The notes: generated by a model from the letters alone, not told the origin. Positions 18,805-27,535 are shown, counted from the first letter of the stretch. The stretch is DNA of 64,000 nt from CAZTYI01 sp964466185 (GCA_964466185.1 CAYXMS010000003.1:14262-78261), one strand, 5' to 3'. Numbers and translations: made by a program.

Positions 18805-20058
18805 TTAATCCAATTCTTGCAAAAACTTGTCTAATTGCTGATTAATTTCCAAATGTTTGATGCTGGCACGGATTTTTCGTGCAGAAGAAAAGGTTTTTGG
18901 ATATAAAAAAGCTTCTTTTAAAAGTTGATAAAGCAGCTTTTCATCCATGCGTTTTAAGATTCTGCCGTTTTTTTTATTGATGATTTCTTTTCCGCCGTTA
19001 AAAGCAGAAGTTATGGTAAATATACCCATAGCTAAGGCTTCTAAAGTAGTATTGGCAAACGGATCATAATAAGAAGGCAGAACAAAAGTATCAGCTAGAG
19101 CATAAAAAATTTTGGTGTTAGTTTGTTTGCCAAAAAAAGAAACATGTTTTTGCAGATGATATTTTTTAGTTAATTTTAGATAAGATTTTAGTTTTTTGTC
19201 TTTTCCTAAAATGGACAGATGCCAATTTTTTGTTTTATTTTTAACTTTTGGGTTTTGGTGATTTTGTTCTTTTTTTAAAAGATAAAAAGCTTTTAATAAA
19301 AGATCCAAGCCCTTGCGTTTAAATCCATGGCCAACAAATAAAAAATGATGGGCATTTGCAGGAAGTTTTAGACTTTTTAAGAAACAAGCTTTTTGGGAAA
19401 AAGAATCTTCGAAAAATTTTTGTAGGCTTTTCCATTCTACGCCGTTATGTATGACTTTTATTTTTTTGAAAAGAGCAGATTCGGGATATAGTGAACAAAT
19501 TTGTTTTTTGACCATGTTGGAATTGACGATGATTTTTTTTAAATTGGGATTTAAAAAAGCTTTTTTTTCAAAATGTAAAATAGTTAAATGGCGGGGATCT
19601 AAAAATAAAAGCAGTTTTTTTAAAATGTTTTCATATTCCAACCTTTGCTTTAGAAAAAATCGGTGCACTCCGTTTCCTAGCCTTAAATGGGTTTGATAGG
19701 TGCTTTTGTCCAGTCCCAAAATTAAGTGATGAGGATGTTTTTTTAAATAGCTTTTAACTTGCCGGTTATAATAAATAAGTTGTAGAAAATGAGGCGCAAA
19801 TCTTGGCAGTTTTTTGAGTAGATGGAGATGGATATTTTGATTTTTAAAACTTAGAGAAGAATGGTTTAAGTTTTTTGGGGATTTGCCAGCTTGGGTAGTT
19901 AAAATAGTAATAGCTCTGGATTTATTGTTATATTCAAATTGGTGGTAAGTATCCGAAGATTTTTTAAAGCTTTGTTTTTTTAAAAAAGCTTCACAGATGG
20001 CAAAAGCCTGTTTTTCCAGCCCGCCATCTGTATGGAATTGGTTTTTTAAGATAAGCAT
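18805..20058 (-). CDS. GT4-family glycosyltransferase, WaaG-like
   Basis: 417 aa, GT-B fold. The C-terminal domain is clear: LFVGHGFKRKGLDLLLKAF near residue 240, WHLSILGKDKKL, and the donor-binding stretch ALADTFVLPSYYDPFANTTLEALAMG (EX7E-type motif) near residue 335. The N-terminus (KNQFHTDGGLEKQAFAI) resembles the GG(L/V)E acceptor-loop start of WaaG-like LPS core glucosyltransferases. It begins one base after the ybbR stop, so cdaA-ybbR-GT form one operon, with lpxL downstream. A role in lipo-oligosaccharide or other surface glycan synthesis is likely; the exact sugar is unknown. Confidence 0.85.
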   Translation of the reverse strand: MLILKNQFHTDGGLEKQAFAICEAFLKKQSFKKSSDTYHQFEYNNKSRAITILTTQAGKSPKNLNHSSLSFKNQNIHLHLLKKLPRFAPHFLQLIYYNRQVKSYLKKHPHHLILGLDKSTYQTHLRLGNGVHRFFLKQRLEYENILKKLLLFLDPRHLTILHFEKKAFLNPNLKKIIVNSNMVKKQICSLYPESALFKKIKVIHNGVEWKSLQKFFEDSFSQKACFLKSLKLPANAHHFLFVGHGFKRKGLDLLLKAFYLLKKEQNHQNPKVKNKTKNWHLSILGKDKKLKSYLKLTKKYHLQKHVSFFGKQTNTKIFYALADTFVLPSYYDPFANTTLEALAMGIFTITSAFNGGKEIINKKNGRILKRMDEKLLYQLLKEAFLYPKTFSSARKIRASIKHLEINQQLDKFLQELD

Positions 20059-20059
20059 T

Positions 20060-21313
20060 TTAGTTTTGCTGAACTATGATTTCCTGAGCATCTACTTTTA
20101 TATTTAAGTCTAGTTTTTGTCCCTGTTCTGTATAAAGAGAAAAGTTATTCATATAATTTTTAAAGCGATTGCGCAAATATTCTACTTTTTGTTCTGGCTT
20201 GATGGTCTCGTTTTTTAAGGTAGTTTCGCTGTTTTCTTTTATAATTTTAGCTACAAAACTGTCTTCCAGTTCTTTAGGATAAATAAATTGCACTGACCAT
20301 AGCAGTTTTTCACGCAGGTTTTTGGGAGAGACGATAATCACAATTTCCAGTCTGTCTTTAACTACATCTAAAAATTGTTGTGAAGTATTGCGTACAAAAA
20401 GTTCGGGACAGGTAACTTTAATACCATTTTTTTCACAGACAAATTCATTAACGGCCAAGGCATAGGTGTCGGGATTTAAGGTTTCACTGAAATTAAAAGG
20501 AAAATAAAGCGCAATGGGAATAGGTTGTTTCAGAGGAATTAAGTCTTTTTTAGCAAAGTCGATACGCAAAAAATTAGCTTTGGGATCATCTATGACAAAC
20601 GGGGTGGAAGAAAGAGAAGACACAATAATTTTTTTCCAGTTGTCTGGAATCATGTATGATACTTCGTCCCTGTCTTTGGCCTGTTGCTTTAGTGTTTCAA
20701 TTTCTTTAGAAGAAATTTCATTTAAATTGAAAGTGATTTTAAGGCCTTTAGCCTTTAGATTTTTTAAAACTTCTTCAGGCCCTGATAAAGTAATGTATAG
20801 TTGGTATGGCCAAATATCTAAAAATTGATAGCCTTCAGGCGGCTCCCCAATTGGCCTGGATACAAACAGGGGGATTTTTTCAGTAGCCAAATTGGATAAT
20901 TTAATAATAAATGATGTATGGGTCATTTTGGCAATGGCTTTTTGCAGATCCAAATTGCGGTCGTAAGAGATCAGATCCCTGGGACTTAAAGAAGGAACCC
21001 ATTCATTGCCTTTGCCTTGTGCATCTACTACAGCTTCTACATCAGAAGAAGTTAAGTCTTCCAGAATTTTTTTATTGCCTGTTAAAGTCAAAGAAATTTT
21101 TTTGGGGAGGAAATTTTTTTCGGTTAGTTTTTCAATTGTTTTACCAGGTGGTATGTTAATAACTTTTACTGGTACATTATGTACAGTCTTAGAGCTTGTC
21201 ATGGATTGGCTGACCATTAACCAAATAAACAGTGCCAGAATTAAAGAAACCAGTTTGCGCGGCCAGTTTTCTAAAAAAAATTTGATTAAAAGACTTTTCA
21301 TTGTTTGATCCAT
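20060..21313 (-). CDS. ybbR: YbbR-domain membrane-anchored regulator of diadenylate cyclase
   Basis: 417 aa with one N-terminal transmembrane helix (about 20-37, LVSLILALFIWLMVSQS) followed by several YbbR repeats of beta structure (for example VHNVPVKVINIPPG, KISLTLTGNKKIL, LYITLSGPEEVL, GLKITFNLNEI). The partner CdaA gene overlaps its start by 16 bases, the usual cdaA-cdaR (ybbP-ybbR) arrangement. In Firmicutes this protein binds and modulates the cyclase from outside the membrane. Start ATG at 21313. The length fits CdaR-like proteins with three or four repeats. Confidence 0.85.
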   Translation of the reverse strand: MDQTMKSLLIKFFLENWPRKLVSLILALFIWLMVSQSMTSSKTVHNVPVKVINIPPGKTIEKLTEKNFLPKKISLTLTGNKKILEDLTSSDVEAVVDAQGKGNEWVPSLSPRDLISYDRNLDLQKAIAKMTHTSFIIKLSNLATEKIPLFVSRPIGEPPEGYQFLDIWPYQLYITLSGPEEVLKNLKAKGLKITFNLNEISSKEIETLKQQAKDRDEVSYMIPDNWKKIIVSSLSSTPFVIDDPKANFLRIDFAKKDLIPLKQPIPIALYFPFNFSETLNPDTYALAVNEFVCEKNGIKVTCPELFVRNTSQQFLDVVKDRLEIVIIVSPKNLREKLLWSVQFIYPKELEDSFVAKIIKENSETTLKNETIKPEQKVEYLRNRFKNYMNNFSLYTEQGQKLDLNIKVDAQEIIVQQN

Positions 21314-22083
21314 TCCCGGAAATTAAATTTAGTAAAAGGTATTTTGTTAGGAGGATTGAAAATGCTTCTGATAATGCCTTTAAACCGATCTATTTTAATG
21401 CCTCTGGTCATAATTCCATCTCTGGCTATGGATACTTTGCCGCTTTCTTCGGATACGACGATGATCAAAGCATCAGAAGTATGGGAAAGACCAAGAGCCG
21501 CCCGGTGTCTGGTTCCCATGGATTTGGTTAGCTGATTAGTATCGTCTACTAAAGGTAAGATGGCAGCTGCTGCTAAAATAATCTGTTCTCTAATAATAAT
21601 AGCTCCATCATGTAGGGGAGTTGTGGGGCTAAAAATGGTTTCGACAAGTTCTGATGAAAAATCTGCATTTAAAAGAATTGCCTTTTGAGCATAGTCTTCC
21701 AAAGAATCTTCATTTTCGATGGCAATTAAAGCGCCGATTCTTTTTTCTGCAAGCTTGTAAATGCTGCCGGCCAAAGGCTCTAAAAATTTATCAAACTCGG
21801 AAAGCTTTTTGTGTTTTCTGCTTTTTAAAGACAGTTTTGAAAGAGCGACTCTTAATTCTGGCTGGAAAATAACAATAATAGCTATAACAGCAGCATTTCC
21901 CAAGATCAGCATTATGGTGCGTAAAACGGGCAGGTCCAATAAAGAGGACAGGGACATTAACAGAAGGAAAGCTAAAAATCCCCAGACCAGATCAATTGAT
22001 TTGGTATTCCAAAAAAAAGACAAAAGATAATTTAACAAAACAGCAATGATGACAATTTCAAAAAAAGAAGAGAACCAAGTCAT
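21298..22083 (-). CDS. cdaA: diadenylate cyclase, c-di-AMP synthase
   Basis: 261 aa, the CdaA (YbbP/DacA) length. Three N-terminal transmembrane helices (about 5-22, 33-50, 55-75) precede a DAC domain with both catalytic motifs: DGAIIIRE near residue 160 and GTRHRAALG near residue 193. The enzyme condenses two ATP into cyclic di-AMP on the cytoplasmic face. In Chlamydia trachomatis the homologue is known to make c-di-AMP. Upstream 22084-22252 is very AT-rich. It is the first gene of the cdaA-ybbR-glycosyltransferase run. Confidence 0.95.
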   Translation of the reverse strand: MTWFSSFFEIVIIAVLLNYLLSFFWNTKSIDLVWGFLAFLLLMSLSSLLDLPVLRTIMLILGNAAVIAIIVIFQPELRVALSKLSLKSRKHKKLSEFDKFLEPLAGSIYKLAEKRIGALIAIENEDSLEDYAQKAILLNADFSSELVETIFSPTTPLHDGAIIIREQIILAAAAILPLVDDTNQLTKSMGTRHRAALGLSHTSDALIIVVSEESGKVSIARDGIMTRGIKIDRFKGIIRSIFNPPNKIPFTKFNFREWIKQ

Positions 22084-22252
22084 AAAGATACTTTTTTTGT
22101 TAAATAATTTTTGTTAAATCAATAGGATTGTTTGACTTTTATAAAAATGTCATAAAATTTTTTTAAAAAAATTTCTATTTTCAAAATAAAAATATTTATT
22201 CTTATATTATTTTATAAAATAATATAGCACAAAAAAGAAAATTAGAAAAAAC

Positions 22253-22834
22253 TTAAATTTTTTTTTCTGGGAAACCGATTAATTTTTCATAGCATAAAAT
22301 CAGATGTTCTGCCCCCCGCATAGCACGGTGGGGTTTTTGTTCGGGGGGGAGTTTTAGCTCTTCTGCAATCATGTCCTTAGAAAAACTTTTAAAGCTGTTG
22401 ATAGGTTTTTGCTCTTTTACATAAATGGCCCAGTACATAGAGGCCAGATCCAGCCAGTGATAGGGCCAAAGCAGATGGTCTTGCAATTTGTTTTCTATAA
22501 TTTGAGAAAAGAAAATACGGTCGAAAGACGGATTTTGACAGATAAAAACAGCATTTTTTCTATGAATTTTCAAGTCTTCAAACTGTTTTAAAATATCTTC
22601 TTTAACCTGTTCTTCTTTAACTCCATTTTTAATATTATTGTAGGTAAATCCGTTTACTGCCAGGCTGTCGGGATTGGAAATTTCCCAGATCTCGTCAGGT
22701 TGGAACACTAGTGATTCATAGACGCCGAACTTTTTAGCTGTATTAAGGTCAATAATTTGATAAGCAATATCTAAAATCCGGTGGCGGAAAGGATCTAGTC
22801 CATTGGTTTCTGTATCTAAAAAAATGCCTAGCAT
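22253..22834 (-). CDS. DEDDh-family 3'-5' exonuclease-like protein with altered last motif
   Basis: 193 aa. The RNase T/DnaQ fold is recognisable: FLDTETNG (Exo I, Asp7 and Glu9), CQNPSFDR near residue 100 (Exo II) and PHRAMRGAEH near residue 170 (Exo III). In the canonical HxxxxD the Asp stands five residues after His; here that place is Gly (codon ggg), so the last metal ligand appears to be missing. It could act with another acidic residue (the Glu two further on) or be inactive. Role unknown; family members trim DNA or RNA 3' ends. Monocistronic, start ATG 22834. Confidence 0.75.
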   Translation of the reverse strand: MLGIFLDTETNGLDPFRHRILDIAYQIIDLNTAKKFGVYESLVFQPDEIWEISNPDSLAVNGFTYNNIKNGVKEEQVKEDILKQFEDLKIHRKNAVFICQNPSFDRIFFSQIIENKLQDHLLWPYHWLDLASMYWAIYVKEQKPINSFKSFSKDMIAEELKLPPEQKPHRAMRGAEHLILCYEKLIGFPEKKI

Positions 22835-23136
22835 AAAAAAAAATAAAAAGTTTTTTGTTAAGTGTATGACAATAACAAGCTAAAAAAGATTATTCAAGCT
22901 ATTTATATTTTTTTAAAAAATATTACGAGTTTTGATCGTGGGATTTAAGGAATTAATTTTTAAAACTATAGATAACGCTTTTGAAATAGTGTCAAAATCA
23001 TTTATAATGATATCTTTTGAAAAAAGTTGTAAAAGTCTTTAACTGGTTTTAACTAGTTGAATAGGTTAATTTTTATAAAATATTAAAAATATTATTTATT
23101 TATTTTAAAACTTTTATTGTTTATTAGTAATAACAT
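22835..23136. other. intergenic, exonuclease to nusB (divergent)
   Basis: 302 bases, strongly AT-rich, between the divergent exonuclease and nusB genes. It must hold promoters for both, but I see no convincing -35/-10 pair, no hairpin of note and no Shine-Dalgarno sequence before the nusB ATG at 23137. Confidence 0.5.
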
Positions 23137-23553
23137 ATGCCGCTGCCCCGCCGTAAATTTAGAGAGTTGCTTTTTCAAATTCTGTTTTCCAAAGAGTTTT
23201 ATTTGGATTCAGAAAAACAGGCTACTGTTTGTTTGATGGATTTTTTAAAAACTACCCGTAGTCAGGTGAAACAGGCAGAAAATGAAATTAAAAAACTTTT
23301 AGATAGTAAAGACTTTATCGATGAGTTAATCAGAAAATTTTCTACAGAATATCGGATTGAAAGAATTTCTAAAGTAGAGCTGACTGTTTTACGCTTGGCC
23401 TTATTCGAACTTTTTTTCCTGCCAGAGAGTTCTAAAAAAATTACAATTTCAGAAGCTAAACGTCTTTGCCGTAAATTCGGTTCTGAGAAAAGTTCCTCTT
23501 TTGTTCAGGCGCTTTTAAATCATATATGTCAGGAAAAACAACTAGAAAAATAA
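23137..23553 (+). CDS. nusB: transcription antitermination factor NusB
   Basis: 138 aa, all-alpha, family length. It binds boxA RNA with S10 (NusE) during rRNA antitermination. The N-terminus RRKFRELLFQILFSKEF corresponds to the RR..R..A.Q.LY element of NusB. The C-terminal half shows RIERISKVELTVLRLALFELFF and KITISEAKRLCRKFGSEKSSSFVQALLNHI, which match NusB helices (often ending F.NGVLD.I). In Chlamydia nusB lies near murB, as here. Start ATG 23137 without an obvious Shine-Dalgarno. Confidence 0.9.
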   Translation: MPLPRRKFRELLFQILFSKEFYLDSEKQATVCLMDFLKTTRSQVKQAENEIKKLLDSKDFIDELIRKFSTEYRIERISKVELTVLRLALFELFFLPESSKKITISEAKRLCRKFGSEKSSSFVQALLNHICQEKQLEK

Positions 23554-23992
23554 GCCAGTATTTTTAATATGTTGTGGTTTTGTTTTTTTTAATAAAAAAA
23601 AATCTTTTTTAAAGTACAATTGTAATTGAATCTTTTTCCTCTAAAGGCGAAGGATTTTTGGTTTTTAGCTCCGAGCAATTTCGGCAGCGTTCTAGGTTTT
23701 AGACCAGTATACCGAAGGCCGGATTTTTTGATTTTTTAAACATACTTGGTTATCGTATGTTATTGAACTTTTACTATAGTGTTTTACTTTTGAAAGATTT
23801 TTTAAAGAATCCTATACATTTTTCAGAAAACAAAAATGGCTTAAAGCCAATATTCGCAAAAAAGCAAATTTTAACTTTAAAATATTTCAACTTTTTAAGA
23901 AAAAAACATTTTGCGCTTTATATCCTGTCCCTAAAATAATAGGTTTTATGGAGCATCTGATAAAAAAATAATAAATTTTAAGAGCAGACATT
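23554..23992. other. intergenic nusB-murB with an unexplained GC-richer patch
   Basis: 439 bases. Positions about 23640-23735 are clearly less AT-rich than their surroundings and include CTCCGAGCAATTTCGGCAGCG and CGAAGGCCGG. Several short open frames cross it in different phases (one of 37 codons through SNFGSVLGFRPVYRRP), each broken by stops. That could be a decayed gene or a small RNA. Positions 23757-23939 hold a 60-codon frame with no family likeness, which I do not call. No tRNA, tmRNA, RNase P or SRP RNA signature is visible. Confidence 0.4.
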
Positions 23993-24892
23993 TTGCAATT
24001 ACGAATCGAGACAGCAAAAGACTTAAAAAACTTTACTACTTTGGGCATTGGAGGTAAAGCTGCTTTTTTTACTGAAGTCCAAACTAAAAATGAGCTAAAA
24101 GAGGCTTTTTTCTTTGTCCGCAAAAACAAACTGCCTTTTTTTCTTTTAGGCAGAGGGTCCAATGTCTTTTTTGATGATGCAGGCTTTTCAGGGCTGGTTA
24201 TTTTGAATAGGATTGATTTTATTAAGATAATTAATCAGCAGATGGGTAATTCCCTTGCTTTGCAGGCCGGAAGTGGCTGCAGTCTGTATAAATTAGTGCA
24301 GGAAGCCAGAAAATCCAATTTTTCCGATTTGGATTTTACTTTGGGCATACCGGCATCTTTAGGCGGAGCGGTTTATATGAATGCAGGGGCTTTTGGTTTT
24401 TCTATGGCGGATGTTTTAGAAGAAGTTGAAGTTGTTTTTGCAGATGGCACAGAAAAGGTTTTTAGCAAAAAAGAGCTGGTATTCGATTATAGATTTAGCT
24501 CTTTGCAAAAATTACAAGGTTTTATAGCTTCTGTGAAGCTGCTGTTGAAAAAAGCTCTGTTTCAACCATCTTTAGCTTTACAGTTTTTAGAAAAACGGCA
24601 GAAAACTCAGCCATTAAGTACTAAAAATGCAGGTTCGGTTTTCCGAAACCCTCAGAATTTTGCTGCAGCTTATTTGATTGAAAAAGCAGGTTTAAAAAAA
24701 ATTCAGATGGGAGGAGCGAAAATTTCTGATTTGCATGCTAATTTTATTATTAATCAAGATCAAGCCAGTTCACAAGATATGTTGAATCTGATTGGCCATA
24801 TTAAAAAGGTAATTTTTCAAAAATATAAAATTCAACTTAAAGAAGAGCTTGTTTACGTACCTAAAGACGGTTTAAAAAAAAGGAGAAAATAA
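23993..24892 (+). CDS. murB: UDP-N-acetylenolpyruvoylglucosamine reductase
   Basis: 299 aa, FAD-dependent reductase of the second committed step of peptidoglycan synthesis (UDP-GlcNAc-enolpyruvate to UDP-MurNAc). Motifs seen: the N-terminal NFTTLGIGGKAAFF, FLLGRGSNVFFDD (FAD), GIPASLGGAVYMNAGAFG, NAGSVFRNPQN with the catalytic Ser region, LIEKAGLKKIQMGGA and LHANFIIN. The start is TTG at 23993, preceded by AAGAG; no ATG gives the conserved N-terminus. The next gene follows after two bases. Its presence says peptidoglycan precursors are still made. Confidence 0.96.
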   Translation: MQLRIETAKDLKNFTTLGIGGKAAFFTEVQTKNELKEAFFFVRKNKLPFFLLGRGSNVFFDDAGFSGLVILNRIDFIKIINQQMGNSLALQAGSGCSLYKLVQEARKSNFSDLDFTLGIPASLGGAVYMNAGAFGFSMADVLEEVEVVFADGTEKVFSKKELVFDYRFSSLQKLQGFIASVKLLLKKALFQPSLALQFLEKRQKTQPLSTKNAGSVFRNPQNFAAAYLIEKAGLKKIQMGGAKISDLHANFIINQDQASSQDMLNLIGHIKKVIFQKYKIQLKEELVYVPKDGLKKRRK

Positions 24893-24894
24893 GT

Positions 24895-25785
24895 TTGATT
24901 TCAAGATCAGGTAATGCGTATGAGAATTTGTTAAAATGCTATGATTTGCATATTCATAGCACATGCTCGGATGGTATTTTGAGCCCTTCTGAAATTTTAT
25001 ATTCAGCTAAAGAAAAAGGCCTGGCGGGCCTTTCTATTACCGATCATGATATTTTTGCTGCTTATACTGAATGTTTTTTTGCTTTAGCTAAACAATTGAA
25101 GCTGGAAATTATAACGGGTATAGAGATGTCTTCTGAACATGAAGGAAAAAGTATACATGTTTTAGGCTATGATTTTAAGCTCTCTTCCATTTCTTTTTTA
25201 AAGTTTATTCGTAATTTGCAGAAGATTAGATATGAACGTAATTTAAAAATTTTGGAAAAGCTTAAAAAGTATCAGATATACATCGAAGAAAAAGAACTTT
25301 ATGTCGATGGTAAAAAAGTTTGTAAGGGCAGGCCTCAAATTGCCAAGTTAATAGTTGCTAAGAAAAAAGCTAAAAATTTTCAGAAAGCTTTTGATCTTTT
25401 TTTGAAAGAAGGCGCTAGCTGCTATGTTGCAGCTAATAAATTGAAAACTGAAGCAGTGATTGAACAAATTCATAAAGCCCAGGGCAAAGCCGTTTTGGCT
25501 CATCCCCATCAAATCAAAAATAAAAAACAGGTGCTCAAGCTTTTAGATCTGTCTTTTGATGGAATAGAAGTTTTTTATGGCAGACTGCCTAGTTTCGAAG
25601 AAGAAAAATGGCTGCAAATTGCTAAGAAAAAAAACTTGTTAATTACCGGCGGTTCTGATTTTCATGGCATTGAAAAAACAGCTGTCGGCATAAATCAGAC
25701 TGAAAATACTAGTGATAACTATAAGACATTTATAGGCAGCTCGTGGATTGATGATAAAACTTTAAAACAGCTTTTAAAAAAATAA
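24895..25785 (+). CDS. PHP-domain phosphoesterase
   Basis: 296 aa. Metal-binding PHP motifs: YDLHIHSTCSDG (HxH, residues about 17-28), SITDHD near 48, GIEMSSEHEG, HVLGYDF, VLAHPHQI near 201 and GGSDFHG near 253. The set matches the YciV/RNase AM group, which hydrolyse nucleoside 3',5'-bisphosphates (pAp) or short RNA 5' ends, so nucleotide or RNA turnover is the best guess. TTG start at 24895 is set by AGGAG at 24881-24885, two bases after the murB stop, so it is translated from the murB transcript. Confidence 0.88.
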   Translation: MISRSGNAYENLLKCYDLHIHSTCSDGILSPSEILYSAKEKGLAGLSITDHDIFAAYTECFFALAKQLKLEIITGIEMSSEHEGKSIHVLGYDFKLSSISFLKFIRNLQKIRYERNLKILEKLKKYQIYIEEKELYVDGKKVCKGRPQIAKLIVAKKKAKNFQKAFDLFLKEGASCYVAANKLKTEAVIEQIHKAQGKAVLAHPHQIKNKKQVLKLLDLSFDGIEVFYGRLPSFEEEKWLQIAKKKNLLITGGSDFHGIEKTAVGINQTENTSDNYKTFIGSSWIDDKTLKQLLKK

Positions 25786-25858
25786 TCTTATAAATTTCCC
25801 AAAATTTGATTTAATTTTTTGATATGTACGAACTTTTTTGAGTTTAAAGGGGGAAAGG

Positions 25859-26026
25859 ATGTTTTTGTTAAAAAATTTAATTTCTGTTTTATATTGTATA
25901 ACAGAGAGTTATTCTGATACGTCTTTTATCAAACGCGCCATAAAACCTGCCCCCTTTAGGCGGTTCTTTGAACATATCTATTCTTTTTTTTGTATTTTAT
26001 TACTATTACTTAATAATTTAAATTAA
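25859..26026 (+). CDS. possible small hydrophobic protein (55 aa)
   Basis: An ATG at 25859 follows GGGGGAAAGG closely and opens 55 codons: a hydrophobic start (MFLLKNLISVLYCI), a basic middle (FIKRAIKPAPFRRFF) and a hydrophobic end (IYSFFCILLLLLNNLN). TAAAGGGGG over the ribosome site (about 25847-25855) is the reverse complement of CCCCCTTTA in the frame (about 25949-25957), so an RNA stem could hide the site. The opposite strand holds no better frame. It may be real, or a chance frame in a 419-base gap (25786-26204) that is otherwise AT-rich and featureless. Confidence 0.25.
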   Translation: MFLLKNLISVLYCITESYSDTSFIKRAIKPAPFRRFFEHIYSFFCILLLLLNNLN

Positions 26027-26204
26027 TATTTAAACTGCTAAACACTAGTTGTTTATGTTGTTAAAAATATCCCCCTGTAAATAAGCTGCTTATAACAAGC
26101 AACTTATAAATAACAATTAAGTTTATGTATAAAAATTGATTTGCTGATTTTAATTAAAAAAAATGTTATTATATATACTATAATAATTAATGTGACTATT
26201 TTTT

Positions 26205-27299
26205 ATGCATAAAAAAGAAGGGTTTTTTATAGAATATTATTTTAAGTTAGCTTCTTTATTACAAGCTTCTCTCAAAAAAGGGCTTAATATAACTTTAAGG
26301 TCTTTGAGGAAATCTTTGGTTGTTAGTAGCTTAGTTTTGGCTTTATTATTTACAAGCGTTTTTCCTAAAAATATAAGTTCTTTAGAACCAAAAATTTATG
26401 CAAAAAAAGAAGTTTCTGTTCAAAATCAGGACATTGATTTATCTCAAAAAATCAAACCGGTGGTTAAAAAGCATCTGTCCGTACTTTCCTGGAACATTTG
26501 TTTTCAACCTTCTTTTGCTAAAGCCTGGCAAGATCAAATAGAGCCTTGGCAAAATCGAGTAAATCAAGTTGCTAAGACTATTTTAGAGGAAAATGCGGAT
26601 ATCGTCTGTTTGCAGGAAGTCTATGATTATAATTCTGCTGTTGCTTTAACTGATTTTTTAAAAGCGGGGGGGTATAAGTATTTTTATTATGATATTGGAA
26701 AAAAAAGCTTGAAGGTCAACTCCGGACTTTTTGTCGCTAGTAAATATCCTGTAAAAAACGCTCATTTTACATCTCATAAAAATTCTAAAAATGATTTAGA
26801 GTCATTTTTTGTAAATAAGGGATTTTTTGATTTTGAAATTTGGACCGGCCGGCAGAAAACTGCTCATATATTTGTAACTCATCTGCAGCATTCTACAAAT
26901 GATCTGAATCCTCCAAAAATAGATCAGAAGATTAGAAAAGAGCAGCTTAAAGCTATTTTAACTGAAATAGAAAAAGATAAAGATACTCCAGTGCTGTTAG
27001 TCGGTGATTTTAATATGACCCCTGAAGAATATAAATCTTTAGAAGAGATTTCCCAGTTTCAAAACTTTCTTTTACAAAAGAGCAAAAAAGCCAGATCTAC
27101 TTATAGCGGAGTATTGGACAGTGATTTTGAAGCTAAGAAAAAAATAAATCTTACTCTGGACTATGCTATTTTAAGCGCTAAGCAAGACTCTGCTTTTTTG
27201 TTTACTCAGGTTTTAGATCGCCAAAATAAAAAAAACGGTTGCGATATCCTGTTGCTTTCAGACCATTTTCCCTTGAAAACGATAGTTAGTTTCCCTTAA
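26205..27299 (+). CDS. exported endonuclease/exonuclease/phosphatase-fold protein
   Basis: 364 aa. A basic N-terminal region and one hydrophobic segment (about 39-54, LVVSSLVLALLFTSVF) suggest export or membrane anchoring. From residue 88 the EEP fold is clear: VLSWNICFQP, ADIVCLQEVYDY (catalytic Glu), VTHLQHSTND, VLLVGDFNMTPEEY (Asp/Asn) and LLSDHFPLKTIV at the C-terminus (catalytic SDH). This is the order seen in neutral sphingomyelinases, DNase I and inositol phosphatases. With an export signal, a secreted lipase or nuclease acting on the host is possible but unproven. Monocistronic, ATG 26205. Confidence 0.82.
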   Translation: MHKKEGFFIEYYFKLASLLQASLKKGLNITLRSLRKSLVVSSLVLALLFTSVFPKNISSLEPKIYAKKEVSVQNQDIDLSQKIKPVVKKHLSVLSWNICFQPSFAKAWQDQIEPWQNRVNQVAKTILEENADIVCLQEVYDYNSAVALTDFLKAGGYKYFYYDIGKKSLKVNSGLFVASKYPVKNAHFTSHKNSKNDLESFFVNKGFFDFEIWTGRQKTAHIFVTHLQHSTNDLNPPKIDQKIRKEQLKAILTEIEKDKDTPVLLVGDFNMTPEEYKSLEEISQFQNFLLQKSKKARSTYSGVLDSDFEAKKKINLTLDYAILSAKQDSAFLFTQVLDRQNKKNGCDILLLSDHFPLKTIVSFP

Positions 27300-27445
27300 A
27301 TTTATCTTAAAATTATTCATTTTAAATTTCTGTTTTGTGTTTTTTTTAACAATCTTTAAAAAATTAGCTAGAGAGGAATTAGGGTCTTTTGTTATCCTTT
27401 TTTCCAGATATAAAAAATAAATTATAGTTATTATTATTAGATTGA

Positions 27446-27518
27446 GGGGGCTTAGCTTAGTTGGTAGAGCGTCTGATTTGCATTCAGAAGGTCAAGAGTT
27501 CGAATCTCTTAGCCTCCA
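27446..27518 (+). tRNA. tRNA-Ala (anticodon TGC)
   Basis: A full cloverleaf of 73 nt can be drawn. The acceptor arm GGGGGCT pairs with AGCCTCC and has the G3-U70 wobble that identifies tRNA-Ala. The D arm is GCTTAGTTGGTAGAGC, the anticodon stem TCTGA/TCAGA has loop TTTGCAT (anticodon TGC), and the T arm AAGAG/CTCTT has loop TTCGAAT. The discriminator is A and CCA is not encoded. It lies 17 bases before tRNA-Ile; no rRNA flanks them. The preceding 146 bases hold no clear promoter. Confidence 0.97.
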
Positions 27519-27535
27519 AAATTAAAATTCTCAAT

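Noticed and set aside
23757..23939. 60-codon frame between nusB and murB
   Set aside because: AT-rich, Leu/Phe/Lys-biased, no ribosome site and no known family.
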